Shown: piece after piece, positions 1 to 11,900 of the stretch
Layout: the number at the start of each line of letters is the position of its first letter
Numbering within the stretch: the first letter of the stretch is position 1
Source of the DNA: Anoplopoma fimbria
Taxonomy: Eukaryota > Chordata > Actinopteri > Perciformes > Anoplopomatidae
Direction: 5' to 3'
NCBI RefSeq assembly: GCF_027596085.1
Contig: NC_072451.1
Coordinates: 11,068,795 to 11,132,794 of the forward strand
DNA length: 64,000 bases
The notes under the pieces: model-generated
What the model saw: the letters and a program-made list of their open reading frames with translations, nothing else
Told to the model about the DNA's origin: nothing
Database searches by the model: none
Position numbers and translations under genes: made by a program

Positions 1-539
1 TTGCTATATACTTCCTTGAAAAGGCAACACCATATAAAGTATTGTCTTAATTTATTTTTAATCTTTTTTCTAAAAAAGTAAAATTTCCATAACAAAATGA
101 TGTGCTTATTCTACATAAACAGTTTTTTGTAATTCAATTATGACCATCCAGCGGCACTTTTTATTATTCATTTATTGGCTATTATCATGAGTGATCTTTA
201 GCAGTTTATTGGTTAATCTTTGTTTTCATTCAAAAGGTAAAGTGCTACCTGAATAGTGACTATTCATTTAAGGCAACACCCAAACAAGTTCTAGCATGTA
301 CTCATGTCATGTGTGAGTTATAGGGCAGTAAGAGAAGTGATGAAATACCAATAAGAAGTGTTCTTATTCTTAAGTATGGAGGGAAAGAAAAAGGAATCAA
401 ATGTCTGACCTATTGAGAGACAGGTCAAAGCATCAGGGATGAAGATGGTGCAGTAATGGTTTATCTCCAGACGGTGGCAGCAACGCAACATAACAGATGC
501 GGGCTGCCGTAAATGACCAACGAAGAAGAAGAAAAAAGA
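1..539. other. Upstream flank of ctns, no recognised gene
   Basis: AT-rich sequence with short, unconvincing ORFs. No coding similarity, RNA gene or transposon end was recognised on either strand. Confidence 0.4.
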
Positions 540-625
540 AGAAGAAGCCGGACTTAAAAGAGGAAGAAAACAAATCCAAAAGTGCCTTGTGACCTGCTGC
601 TGAGGAAGCAGTCCACTCAGCTGGC
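540..625 (+). other. ctns: Possible 5' non-coding exon and promoter of ctns
   Basis: The first coding exon of ctns starts with a splice acceptor at 1783-1784, so a non-coding exon must exist upstream. The sequence ending at 625 is followed by a good donor (ggc then gtaagt), and it lies just after a purine-rich GAA/AGA tract at about 519-580. No TATA box is evident. The placement is inferred from the donor alone; 5' RNA ends would decide it. Confidence 0.3.
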
Positions 626-1811
626 GTAAGTTTCTTTATGTTTATGTTTATTTGTCCAGATAAAGTCAATTTGCGGTTTCAAACATTGAGTTATTTGAGT
701 TGATACTTTACTTTAATATATATAATATGTAATATATGTAATATACATATATGTGTTCTAACGACACAGCTTCACATTCAGACTTCTCTGTTTCACTTTT
801 GTAAAGACACGCTTCATGTGATGTGGTAGGTAGTAACCTCTACGAACGAGCAGCTGTTTGTAGTATAATGTTGTCCGTCTTCACATAGACCCTCATACAG
901 ATGTTTTGATTGGTTTTATTTTTACATCGGGACAGAGAGGTGTCCTCTTACTGTATCTGTACGACAGAACAACAACACACCAGAACAGCTTTCACTCTGA
1001 TGAACAATGAATCAGTCAATCCGCTATAGCACCTCCATTTTGCACTATTACCTTTTAATTCCATTTCATTGTGGTTGTGTTTTTATGTTCATATACGGAC
1101 TTTTGTATATATACTTGTGTATATATAAGTTAAATGTTTATGCCTCCCTTATCCTTTTTTTATTCTTTTTGTCTTATTTTCAGCTTGTCAGTCATGTTTG
1201 AAGCACTTTGAGCTGCACTACTCTGTATGAAAGGTGCTACACAAATAAAGTGTAGTTTAAAGTATGGAGGATTAAAGCTGTCATTATAGTAAATATATAA
1301 ATGACTCAATAAAGAAAATGATAAAGAAGAAAATGTAGAAATAATTTCCTCAACTGTCAAATAAATGTCCAGGTTAAATAAAAAAAATGAATAAATATGC
1401 AGAAAAATAGAAAATAATTAATTGACAAATTACTTATTTTTGTATTTTACTTTCTTACTTAATTATCTCCCAATTTCGTCTTTTCATCTTTTTAGTCTTT
1501 CATAATCTTGTAGTCTTAATGTAAATATGTTCATGATGTAAACGTGTGCAAACTAGTCGAACTGAGAGCATTTTAATACCAAACATTAAAACCAAATAAA
1601 ATTTAATTAAAGTTAAAGATCTTAAAAAGTAAAAGACCCAGTGTCGTGTGTCCCGTCCCCGTCCGTCCCCCATCCTGGTCTGTCAGCCTTGTGTCACCAC
1701 AGTTTTGAATATCATCATGTTGTAACATGTTATATGTAAATGACTGTGATGACATTGCTCCGATGTGTGCCTTGTGTCCTTTAGGTCGGCGGTGTCCATC
1801 ATTTTGCAGAG

Positions 1812-4800
1812 ATGGCCGGTCTGGGCCGGGCAAAGAGATGGCTAGCTGCTCAGCTGCTGCTCCTGTTGACGCTAACCAACATCTCTGGTGAATGACTGTT
1901 ATGGCCGTTTGGCTGTTCATTTCAGTGAGGCCACATCCTTGACACAGGATCTGGCTGTTGACTTAAAGCGGTTATTTTTTCACCCAGTAAACGGAGATGT
2001 AGATGTACAGGTTCTGAAAAAGTTAAACATGTAGCATTTAGTAACCCTTATGATGTAGGGAAAGTTGTAAATGAATATGTTTATTATGATGTTAATCCTA
2101 TGTATTGTTTATTTCTGTGAGCATCTTGGACTGATAAATTACATTTCACTAATCGTTAAATAGTTTTTTCTGTCTGTCCTCCAGAGTCCGGAGTGTATCT
2201 GTTGGCTCCACATACTGTCACGCTTGAGGAAAACTCTCAGGACAACATCACCATAACTCCCAGGTAACCCCAGAACACAGCCTGCAGCAAGTAGCAATTA
2301 GCAAATGTGTAGCGTTAGCTTCTCTGACACACAGCTGACACCGTTGTAGGTGGGTTATGAGAGACTGCACTTTGTATTTAAAAGAGAATTTACACCAGTA
2401 TTTTTACAGTCCACCAAAGGCCTTCTCTGTAAATTCACAGTACACAATGTACAGTTATATGTTGGTTAGAGGTCCATTAGGACACAGATTCAGTTTTTTC
2501 AGGATTTGTTCAGCTATGAAATGTTGTTAAAGTAGAGATGCACCCTGCTGCCATTTGATAGCGGCTGGTTTCCAGCTGACTGCCGTGGTCAGTCTCATAT
2601 TTCAGATTATTTGCCAACACATTTACCGACATGTCAGCCACCACATGAAAGCTTTAAGTCGGAACACCACTGCACAGATACTATCCTCAATGTCTCGTCA
2701 GTGTGGAACTTCTTCTGTGCCATGATTTCTTTTTTTTATTAATAAAATAATCAAAAAAAAACTGTGGCGGATGTGTGCTCCTATAGTGTGTAAAAGCATC
2801 TGTGAGGATCAGTGTTGTTCTGACTGGACTTTTGTGTCTTCCCCTAGTTCCCCTCTCAACCAGTCAGCCGTGATTCAGTTGAATGTGACATTCAGCTCCA
2901 AGTTGAACTACTCGTCTATAATCACAGTGCCTGAGCAGGTAACCCATGACCCCTAATACAACACGTTGTGCTGCATGTAGCAGGAGTGAAACATACTTCA
3001 GACTACTCGCCCAGTCTGGCTCTAAGATTTTCTACATCACTTGAGATGACTACAACATGGATTTGAGATATTTTCTATTCTTTTTTTTGTTTTTTGTTTT
3101 TTTGTTTTTTATATATATACTTCTGAATATGTATTTATTTTATTTTTATTTTTCACCTTCCTTTATGTACCTGTACTTATGTATTTTGGTGACCACAGTT
3201 TACCTTTCCTCCAGCACCATCATCGGGCTAAAATATCAAGTTTGACACATTCATAAACCCAGCGTATGAATCCAATGAAATGTAAATTTGCAAAATTGAC
3301 ATGCCTCATTATTATGAGACACACTGGTGAAACAGTATAACTTAACATTCTTAAGATAATTCAGAGCCCGGATCAGTGAAATTCACTCAACATGTTGTAC
3401 TGAAGTGCAAAGTGACTCTGGAGGATCAGCCAAAGCAACAGCAGACGAGGATTGGATTTATTTATGCTCATGTGCTCATTCCTTTATCTCACACAGGACT
3501 GTCCCCCAGTCAGCTGTTGACTAAAACCTTTTTGTTTAGGTGTTGCTGCCAGCGGATACAACCTCTGTGAGTTTCAATGTGACGGCCCACGATGTCGGTC
3601 AGGTGACCACGTACCTGCTTAGCAACAACACAGACCTCAACAGGTGGGTGTCTGCACAGAAGCCGCACGGAGCGACATAATGGACATTCCCTTTCACTGT
3701 ATTTAAATAAACAAAAATAGTATATATATGTATGTATGTAATGTACAGCGGGTAAAATAAGTATTGAACACGTCACCATTTTTCTCAGTAAATATATTTC
3801 TAAAGGTGCTATTGACATGAAATATTCATCAGATGTCGGAAACAAGTAATCCATACATACAAAGAAAACTAAACAAATAAGTTCAGAAATTAAGTTATGT
3901 GTAATAAATACAAAAAGCCTTTGTTGGTAATGACAGCTTCAAGTCGCCTCCTGTATGGAGAAACTAGTCGCATGCATTGCTCAGGTGTGATTTTGGCCCA
4001 TTCTTCCACACAAACAGTCTTCAAATCTTGAAGGTTCCGTGGGCCTCTTCTATGAACTCTGATCTTTAGTTCTTTCCATAGATTTTCTATTGGATTCAAG
4101 TCAGGTGATTGGCTGGGCCATTCTAGCAGCTTTATTTTCTTTCTCTAGAACCAATAGAGAGTTTCCTTGGCTGTGTGTTTGGGATCATTGTCTTGCTAAA
4201 ATGTCCACCCTTGTTTCATCTTCATCATCCTGGTAGATGGCAGCAGATTTTTATCAAGAATGTCTCGGTACATTTTTCCATTCATCCTTCCTTCAGTTAT
4301 ATGAAGTTTGCCAGTGCCGTATGCTGAAAAACAGCCCCACACCATGATGTTCCCACCTCCAAACGTGGTGTGTATTATGGCATCCAAAGAGTTCAGTTTT
4401 GGTCTCATCTGACCAGACTATATTCTCCCAGTATTTCACAGGCTTGTCTAAATGTTGTGCAGCAAACTTTAAACGAGCTTCAACATGCTTTTTCTTCAGC
4501 AATGGAGTCTTGCGTGGTGAGCGTGCATACAGGCCACGGCGGTTGAGTGCATTACTTATTGTTTTCTTTGAAACAATTGTACCTGCTAATTCCAGGTCTT
4601 TCTGAAGCTCTCCATAAGTGGTCCTTGGCTCTTGGACGACTCTTCTGATAATTATTTTCACTCCTCTGTCAGAAATCTTGCGAGGAGCACCTGATCATGA
4701 CCGGTTTATGGTGAAATTATGTTCTTTCCACTTCCGGATTATGGCCCCAGCAGTGCTCACTGGAACATTCAGAAGTTTAGAAATCCTTCTGTAACCAATG

Positions 4801-7521
4801 CCATCAGTATGTTTTGCAACAATAAGGTTGCGAAGGTCTTGAGAGAGCTCTTTGCTTTTACCCATCATGAGATGTTTCTTGTGTGACAGCTTGGTAATGA
4901 GACACCTTTTTATAGGCCATCAGTTGGGACTGAACCAGCTGATATTAATTTGCACTGACAAGGGGCAGGATTGCTTTCTAATTACTGATAGATTTCAGCT
5001 GGTGTCTTGGCTTTCCATGCCTTTTTGCACCTCCCTTTCTTCATGTGTTCAATACTTTTTCCCTGTGTCATTCCATTTGATTACACATAACTTAATTTCT
5101 GAACTTATTTGTTTGTTTTTCTTTGTATGTATGGATTACTTGGGTTGTTACCGACATCTGATGAAAATTTCATGTCAATAGCACCTTTAGAAATATATTT
5201 ACTGAGAAAAATGGTGACGTGTTCAATACTTATTTTACCCGCTGTATATTTTTATTGTGGTAACAGACATTTGTGAGACGATATACAAATCTCAACCTTT
5301 TCATTACTTGTACTGGGTTGATGGCAACACAGCCCAAACTTTATTCATGACATCACACAGACTACAGGTCTACATTTTAAGATTATCAGCCCGACCTGAT
5401 TCAAGCCCCGGGGAGTTTTAAAAAATCCCATTGTGTCCGGCCCAGTGGGGTTTGGACAGAAAATCTGAGTTTACAATCGGTCCACTGTTCCATCAGTTCA
5501 GCATGACGATAGAGTCCCGTAAAATAAACTAGAGGCTAGCTCCGATAAGATGCAGGGTCTACTAGAACACCTGGCTTTACTGTGAGTGGTGCTGAAAGGA
5601 CTGTAGAGTATGAGGTGACATCACCACCGTCCAGAGTCTTTGTGTCTGTGAGCCTGATCTCTCTCTCCTCTAGTTTGTCCTTCAGGATCCACTTCATGGT
5701 TGTCCATAGCAGCGTCCTGTCGGTGATCAGCCAGGTGATTGGCTGGATTTACTTTCTGGCCTGGTCGGTGTCCTTCTATCCACAGGTCTGGGAGAACTGT
5801 AGGAGGAAGAGGTAGATTCACTCATTCATCTAAACATTCAGAACTCTAGTTCTGAAAGCAGACACAATGTCTAAATTGTGTCTGCTTGAGCTAAACTACA
5901 TTGTCTGGTACCATATTAAGTCGGTATTTCCTGTAATACTGTAATAATTACAAATATCAGCATATTAACCATGTTTGTGTTAACATAATGATATATTTGT
6001 AATAATAATAAGTGTTTTGTCTTTATTAGACAGATAGGTATAACATGCAACAAAGGTCCAATAAACTGACAAGTATAAGCAATGTGTTTGTTTTCAGTGT
6101 TGTAGGTCTCAACTTTGACTTCCTGGCTCTCAACCTGACTGGCTTCATCGCCTACAGTGTCTTCAACATAGGGCTGTTCTGGGTACCTTATATAAAGGTA
6201 ACTTCAAGCACTGCACTGTTTGTACTCATGAAGCTCAGTCTATCAGTCATGTTCAGTACTGCAGGGTCTGGAGAAACCTTCCACAAGTAAAATGCTGACT
6301 CTACAACAGTGTGCAGCCAGAGACACAGCTGTAGTTATATGGGCCTGACATTACAATCCACAGCAAATGGACATGAATAAATTAAGTTTAGATTTATTCA
6401 TGTTCCAGGGTAGTGAAGTGGTTGTGGTTGTGTTTGTCCTGTTAACATCTTGTACGAAGCATGTACAGTATACAGTGTCTGCTGTGTCCGCCCTGCAGGA
6501 GGAGTTTCTGAAGAGCAACCCGAATGGAATTAACCCCGTCAGCGCTAACGATGTCTTCTTCAGTCTCCATGCTCTCCTGCTCTGTGTGGTCTACATCAGC
6601 CAGGCTGCTGTGTTTGAGGTGTGTGTCTGTAACGCAGATAAGCTGTGACATGACAGGATACATCATGAAGCTCCGAGCCGGTTCTGACCCGTTTGGTGCT
6701 CTAGGAAAGATTTTAGCTGGCGCTCCTTACATCGCAGCCAGTTTTTCTAAACATTGTGTTCTTACACTCTCACAGAAACTGCTTAGCTTTATGTATTTGA
6801 CATTAAGCTAAGAAGATCACATTTTATACAAAAACTGTATTTCTCAAATTTATACCTGAGTAGTCCAACTTTCCCTTATGAATTTAATGTGGGAGTAACT
6901 GACATTAACTCTAGCTAGTTATAAGTGTTACTATTGTCCAGAGTAAGCTTACACTAGTCTGCTCATATGGTAACCTTGCAGCACACTTAAAAGAAAAAGT
7001 GTATTTCTCAAAATTATGTCTTAGCTTATTACCCTGAAGATACTGCAGGGTAGAGGCGCTTTGAATGAATAAGTGAATTAAAACAAACATCAGTGGGACT
7101 ATTATCTGTTTCTACATAGTTAATCTTGATGCCGGTCATCTAGTCCCAGAGGTTGTCTGAAGGGACTCTGGTGCTTTTGTCCACAGGGATCGCTGCCAGG
7201 TTAATCCTCTGTGTCTGCTCTCTTCCAGAGGGGGGGTCAGAAGGTCTCCCGTACGGCCGTGGTCTTGTTGGTGATTGGCTGGACCTTTGCCTTGGTCAGC
7301 TTGTTTCTGGCTGTAGCCAAACAGATCACCTGGTTGGATTACCTCTACTATGTCTCCTACATTAAGCTAGCAGTCACTCTGGTCAAATATGTGCCGCAGG
7401 TAAGCTATGAACACACATACATACATACATACATACATACATACATACATACATACATACATACATACATACATACATACATACATACATACATACATAC
7501 ATACATACATACATACATACA

Positions 7522-7553
<32 letters not shown>

Positions 7554-8144
7554 CACACACAAACAGAGCATGGAAACACCCGGACAGTGTAATACATTGG
7601 CATACAGTAGCCATGCAGTAAAAATGACCCTTATGATTAATTGTTCATTGGATGAATAATCCCTGACGGATGGTGTTGTATCTGTTTTTCCAGGCGTACA
7701 TGAACTACAAGAAACAGAGTACTGAAGGGTGGAGTATAGGCAACGTGCTGCTGGACTTCACTGGGGGCATCCTCAGTATTCTACAGATGATTTTAGAGTC
7801 TTACAACAATGGTGACTATGTTATGCCTCATCCTGTTCTTCATCTGGTGTCTTTTGTAGCATTTTAGGGCTGTCAGTTGTCAAAATGTGATTTATTGACA
7901 GAGGATTAAACGCATATGTCACAATAAGAAGTAAACTGTATCTCTGACTGACAGAGAATGTTCTTTTGTACTAACTGTGATGTGTCTCTCCTCAGACCAG
8001 TGGAGCCTCATGTTTGGTGATCCTACAAAGTTTGGCCTGGGTCTGTTCTCTGTGCTGTTTGACATCCTCTTCATGACTCAGCACTACTGTCTCTACCAAC
8101 AGTCGCCACAGTACGAAGCTGTTGCAGTGCAACAAGATGACTGA
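1812..8144 (+). CDS. ctns: Cystinosin, lysosomal cystine/proton symporter (10 coding exons)
   Basis: Exports cystine with protons from the lysosome. Exons: 1785-1887 (ATG at 1812), 2185-2263, 2848-2938, 3540-3643, 5674-5811, 6098-6197, 6499-6618, 7229-7399, 7694-7811, 7996-8144 (TGA). All junctions are GT/AG and phases agree, giving 381 aa against 367 in human. Seen: a hydrophobic signal peptide ([19 protein letters not shown]), a luminal domain of about 90 residues with several N-x-S/T sites (NITIT, NQSAV, NVTF, NYSS, NVTA, NNTD), then hydrophobic membrane segments with two PQ-loop motifs, [12 protein letters not shown] near residue 153 and [12 protein letters not shown] at 292-293, and LLDFTGG with the conserved transport Asp at about 314. 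The number of coding exons matches mammalian CTNS. The start lies 27 bases inside an exon with acceptor ctttag, so a 5' non-coding exon lies upstream. Odd: the tail ends [18 protein letters not shown] rather than the mammalian GYDQL sorting signal. The identification is firm. Confidence 0.96.
3746..5244 (-). mobile_element. Tc1-like DNA transposon, inactivated, in a ctns intron
   Basis: A 1,499-bp element flanked by TA on both sides (3744-3745 and 5245-5246), the Tc1/mariner target duplication. Both ends start CAGCGGGTAAAATAAGTATT when read inward, and the inverted repeats stay nearly identical for well over 75 bases, with later small indels. The transposase runs on the minus strand from about 4867. 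Paired-type helix-turn-helix sequence, the [11 protein letters not shown] motif (first catalytic Asp), QDNDPKHTA and [11 protein letters not shown] (catalytic Glu) can all be seen, which makes it DD34E. The frame is broken: an in-frame TGA in the linker between the DNA-binding and catalytic parts (near 4695), a frame change near 4390, and a stop just before QDNDPKHTA. It is in the opposite orientation to ctns and lies within the intron between 3643 and 5674. Dead copy. Confidence 0.93.
3890..4867 (-). pseudogene. Broken Tc1-like transposase
   Basis: Remnant of the transposase in the element above. It begins [12 protein letters not shown] near 4867 and ends near 3890. It falls into at least three reading blocks: an N-terminal block ending at an in-frame TGA, a block of about 122 codons at 4293-4661 carrying the first catalytic Asp, and a last block at 3890-4099 with NPIENLW. 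Stops and a frame change separate them. It could not make a working enzyme. Confidence 0.9.
7415..7550. repeat. (CATA)n microsatellite in a ctns intron
   Basis: About 33 tandem copies of the tetranucleotide CATA begin 16 bases after the donor of the ctns exon ending at 7399. It creates long spurious Tyr-Ile-His-Thr and Met-Tyr-Val-Cys ORFs on both strands. Confidence 0.97.
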
Positions 8145-8206
8145 CGCTGACACACAATCACAAGGGAGCACACACGCCCGATATCATCAGACGACAACGA
8201 GCACAC

Positions 8207-8212
8207 AATAAA
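8207..8212 (+). other. ctns: Polyadenylation signal of ctns
   Basis: AATAAA lies 63 bases after the ctns stop codon, giving a short 3' UTR of about 80-90 bases. A weaker variant (ATTAAA) about 210 bases further on could serve as an alternative. Confidence 0.65.
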
Positions 8213-8787
8213 TGATTCACACAGGTGAAGAGCAGTCCTGCTAGGGGTCATCTTTGACTCCCATCATGACATGATGCAGAGTTCTCTGGAGCAGGTTTCA
8301 CACATGTAGCTGCTCTGAGCTCAGTTCGCCGCCAGCTTGCCGCCAGCTTAAATATCTCAGGATTTTTTTACCACTGTATGAAAATGTTTGTAATGATGAA
8401 TGTGTAAACACTTTTTATTAAATGCAATGTCACAACTTAAATCAAAGGGCCTTTCTTATTTTCCAGTTTGTACAATCAAAATGAGACATCCTTGCATTAC
8501 GAGTTTGTTGGCTCACTTTATCAGAGGAGGATTCCTCCAGATCAGGGTCCTTCTCAACATTGGCTTTATTCTTCCCTGTTTTATTTTCAAAGCTCTTTGG
8601 CAAAACTTCACTGACAGAAAAAACTTGTCTGAGAGGTCATTTTGAACTGGGAGAGTAAAGGATCAGTGCAAAGATACCTTTACATGTTTGCCCCTCCCAT
8701 AAGTTGGGTGAACCAACCTGCTCTCAAAACAACATGTCTCCTCCCACATATTGTTCCCTTGAGGGGGTTGGTTCACACAATATGTAG

Positions 8788-8819
8788 TGTGAAGCAACCA
8801 AAATAATGGTTGCTTCACA
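8788..8819. repeat. Perfect 13-bp hairpin
   Basis: The arm TGTGAAGCAACCA (8788-8800) is followed by a 6-base loop and its exact reverse complement (8807-8819). It lies about 580 bases after the ctns poly(A) signal in otherwise featureless AT-rich DNA, next to a short TA repeat at 8838-8860. It could be the end of a small inverted-repeat transposon; no partner end was found. Confidence 0.7.
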
Positions 8820-8859
8820 ACCGTTATATACCAATATATTATATTATATATATATATAT

Positions 8860-9680
8860 TATTTTGTGCCTAGTTCATGTTCCTTGTAATTTGAGGTCTT
8901 ATGTTGGGCTAGACTGTTCTATTTTGATAAAAATGTAAAAATATAAAAATGATTTGCCTTTAACTGACACTGAGCTTCAAGGAGTAATCACAAACCTCAC
9001 AACATTTAAAGATCTTCTATCACTTCTTTTATAACAGGCATATAACTGTACTAGAAAACAGGCACTCTTGCTCCATCATGGAGAGATGTCACCGTATCAA
9101 TAATCATTAAAGAAGGTAAACACTACACTGAGTGTAGTTCATACAGGCCCATATCCCCCTCCCTGCAACCTTAACAACACAAATTCATTAACAATTTTGC
9201 AACACTACGACTAGATCCAGACTTCAAAAATGACCTATATAGACTCAGATATCAATAAATCATTTGCCCGGATTAAAGAGGAGTCTGGCCTCCCAGACAC
9301 TGATTGCTTTAGGTATTTAAAAAGTAGACAATTTCTTGACAAACATGAGAAAACTTAAATTCAAATGTAAATCGCCTTCAGCAATAGAACAGTACTTGCA
9401 CCCAACTTGATAAATCTGGTAGTTTCCAATCTTTCCAATCAGATTCTCAAATCAATGAAACCATATAAATGATTTCACATTAAAAGAAAGTTACAGCAGG
9501 AAATCTCTGAGGACACATGGAAGGACATCTGTTCTGAGTCACACCTGGTAGGCACACGTCAAAAAGGTCATAGTAGGACATGCCATAAAATGTGTCAAAA
9601 AATACGTCATAGTAAATGTGGTGGGGAATGCTCCCCAGTTTGTGAAGCATAGTGTGTGTTTCATTGTGAACGCAGCCCTC
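8860..9680. other. Intergenic DNA between ctns and trappc8, no gene seen
   Basis: AT-rich sequence with only short ORFs. No coding match, splice-consistent exon or RNA gene was recognised. Confidence 0.4.
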
Positions 9681-10600
9681 AGGCTTGCTCCTCCCCAACC
9701 AATTAACCTAATCAAGGCCAGCTAATAAAAGGCCCCTGTCCTGTCTCAGTGGTGGCTCGTAGTGGTTTTCAGGTTATAGGTATGTATTTCATAAGTTAGC
9801 ATGCCAAAGTTTGAGATACAGCCACCTATTTTAACACTGGCTGTTAAAATAGGTTGGCTGAATTGTTTTAGAAAACTCCATCCTTGTCCTGCCCTTGAGT
9901 GACACATATGTAAATACCCCATATATGAGGTGGTAAGTAGTCAAAATCTTGATTTGCATTATTTTGCAGCATTGTTTTTCATTTGTAGGTTCACCTGCTG
10001 CTGTTTTGCATGGTTTGGTTTTGCTTGGTTTGTTTTTGCTGTTTTTCTTTGTCTGTTTTGCCTGTTTAACATTTAATTTATATCATTCAACCAACTGGGT
10101 TTGTTTGTTTATTTGTATGTATTCGTTTTGGTATTAGTTCCCTTTTTCTTTAGGCCCCCGTGGTGAGGTCCCTACACTGTATGCATGCATGTGTAAACAC
10201 GGGGGTAAGAGTGTAGACTGCACCATTCTGTTGAGTATTGCTATGTTGCACCTGAGGTGAGTTACTGGTAGCCCCCCTGGGCACGCATCAGTTTAGTCTG
10301 CCTTTCCACCAGTGGCCTCAACTTAACTCCCACTGTTTATTTTATGTTGGATAGGACATTTTAGAATATTAGCTTGTGATCTAGTTTTGGAGTTTTTAGC
10401 AAGGTCTTTTAAGATTAAAATGTAATGAGAATAACATCAAATCCCTTATTCCAGTACTTTTCATTTGTCCATTCATATTCTTTTCTCCCCGCGCAGCTCC
10501 CTTCCCTGCAAATTTGATTATTTTTCTGTGATTCCTTAATAAAACCTTTGGTTAATTATACGAAACACATCTCTGTCTAGTATCAGTAACGAATCTGTGT
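9680..10600 (+). repeat. Possible LTR-like retroelement remnant
   Basis: The stretch has an LTR-like order of signals: a TATA-like AATAAAAGG near 9726, a T/G-rich middle, then AATAAAACC near 10539 as a poly(A)-like signal. No primer-binding site, polypurine tract, gag/pol coding or paired LTR is visible. Low-confidence guess; it may be plain intergenic DNA. Confidence 0.22.
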
Positions 10601-10654
10601 ACCTTTTAATATTTCTCAAAACAATATCTTAAGGTTCTTAAACTTGTATTTCCT

Positions 10655-11290
10655 GGGGTTTAATACTATACCATGACTTTTTTAGACATATTATACTATA
10701 ACGTTTTTTTAACATACTATACTATGGCTTTATGACGTTTTTTGACATACAATACTATGGCTTTAATACAACTTATTTCAACATTCTATACTATGAGTTT
10801 TTTATGACAATGTATCAGAAAAATCATAATATGTGATTACTGTTCAATGACATTTTACTAACATACTAAAATACTTTTTTAATGTCATTACATAATATGA
10901 CATATTTTACATACTATATTATTAAGAACTATGGGATACTTTACTATGAAATGGTTTATGACATTTTTCATACAAACAATATTATTTCCTTTAGCATACT
11001 TTAATGACTTTTTATGACCTATTTTATTACACAGGAATATTATTCTTATGAAATACTATACTATATTCATTCTGACTTTTTAATGGCAGACTAAGCTCAG
11101 ACTTTTTATTAAAAAAAAAATGTATAACATACTATATTATTATTCTTTATATTTCCATGCCATAGCTTAGTATGACGTTTTATTAAATACTTTATTTATT
11201 TTATGACTATATCTGTATGACTAATGACATATTATATCATAAAAAAATGTATTGTATATTATAGGATGAGTTTTTTCTGACATTCTTACT
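10655..11290. repeat. Degenerate AT-rich minisatellite
   Basis: Imperfect repeats built on the words CATACTATACTATG, GACTTTTTATGACAT and GACGTTTTTTGACATAC recur every 25-60 bases. It has decayed strongly and contains no gene. It lies between the convergent 3' ends of ctns and trappc8. Confidence 0.7.
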
Positions 11291-11730
11291 GCCTGTATTG
11301 CCCTTTAAAGAAAGAAGTGAAGTATCAACTGCAGACTGACCGATCTGTCTGGCATAATATTTTCTCAAAAGTAGATTTTTAAGACCTGTTTCTTAAGCAT
11401 TTAAAAGGAATCGGCCGTGTTTGTAAGGACGAATATAAACCAAGCTTAAAGCTAGGTTTGTGTTTTCCGTAGTGTGGCCAGCGCGAGGTGTGCACGCCAA
11501 AAAAGAACGTCCAGTCTTCTCTACACTGTCTGGCACACATTGTGCTGGAGGAATACTGAATCATTCACTGATTTTTTTCTATTGGCCTAAAAGTTTTACC
11601 AAAACATTTAAAAATGCAGAATCTTTAAATATTAAATATCGCTATCAATGAGTAAAATATCAATTATGTGAGAGTATTTAATTCTGTAATGTCAATTGCT
11701 TGCACCCCCAAATTCTTAGAGAACAATTTC

Positions 11731-11793
11731 TATACCATCTAAAAGACTTGAGCAGTCCGAAACATATAAATCTGTATGTATAGTCTTTTAGAT

Positions 11794-11829
<36 letters not shown>
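11731..11829. repeat. 18-bp perfect inverted repeat next to a TA microsatellite
   Basis: TATACCATCTAAAAGACT at 11731-11748 is the exact reverse complement of 11782-11799, with a 33-base spacer; the right arm runs straight into (TA)n to 11829. It lies just beyond the predicted 3' end of trappc8. Confidence 0.85.
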
Positions 11830-11830
<1 letters not shown>

Positions 11831-11894
11831 CCACATTTTCCCTACCCAGATACCAGACTCTCTCACAGTACATACAGTATCATTAGTTACATTT

Positions 11895-11900
11895 TTTATT
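11895..11900 (-). other. trappc8: Possible poly(A) signal of trappc8
   Basis: TTTATT on the plus strand reads AATAAA on the gene strand, about 875 bases after the stop codon. The intervening 12.0-12.77 kb is non-coding and would be 3' UTR. It is the clearest signal before the TA-rich repeat, but a nearer site may be used. Confidence 0.45.

Noticed and set aside
7415..7550. CRISPR-like regular repeat
   Set aside because: A simple tetranucleotide microsatellite in a vertebrate genome, without spacers.
7407..7603. Long Tyr-Ile-His-Thr and Met-Tyr-Val-Cys ORFs
   Set aside because: Pure translations of the CATA tetranucleotide repeat in a ctns intron.
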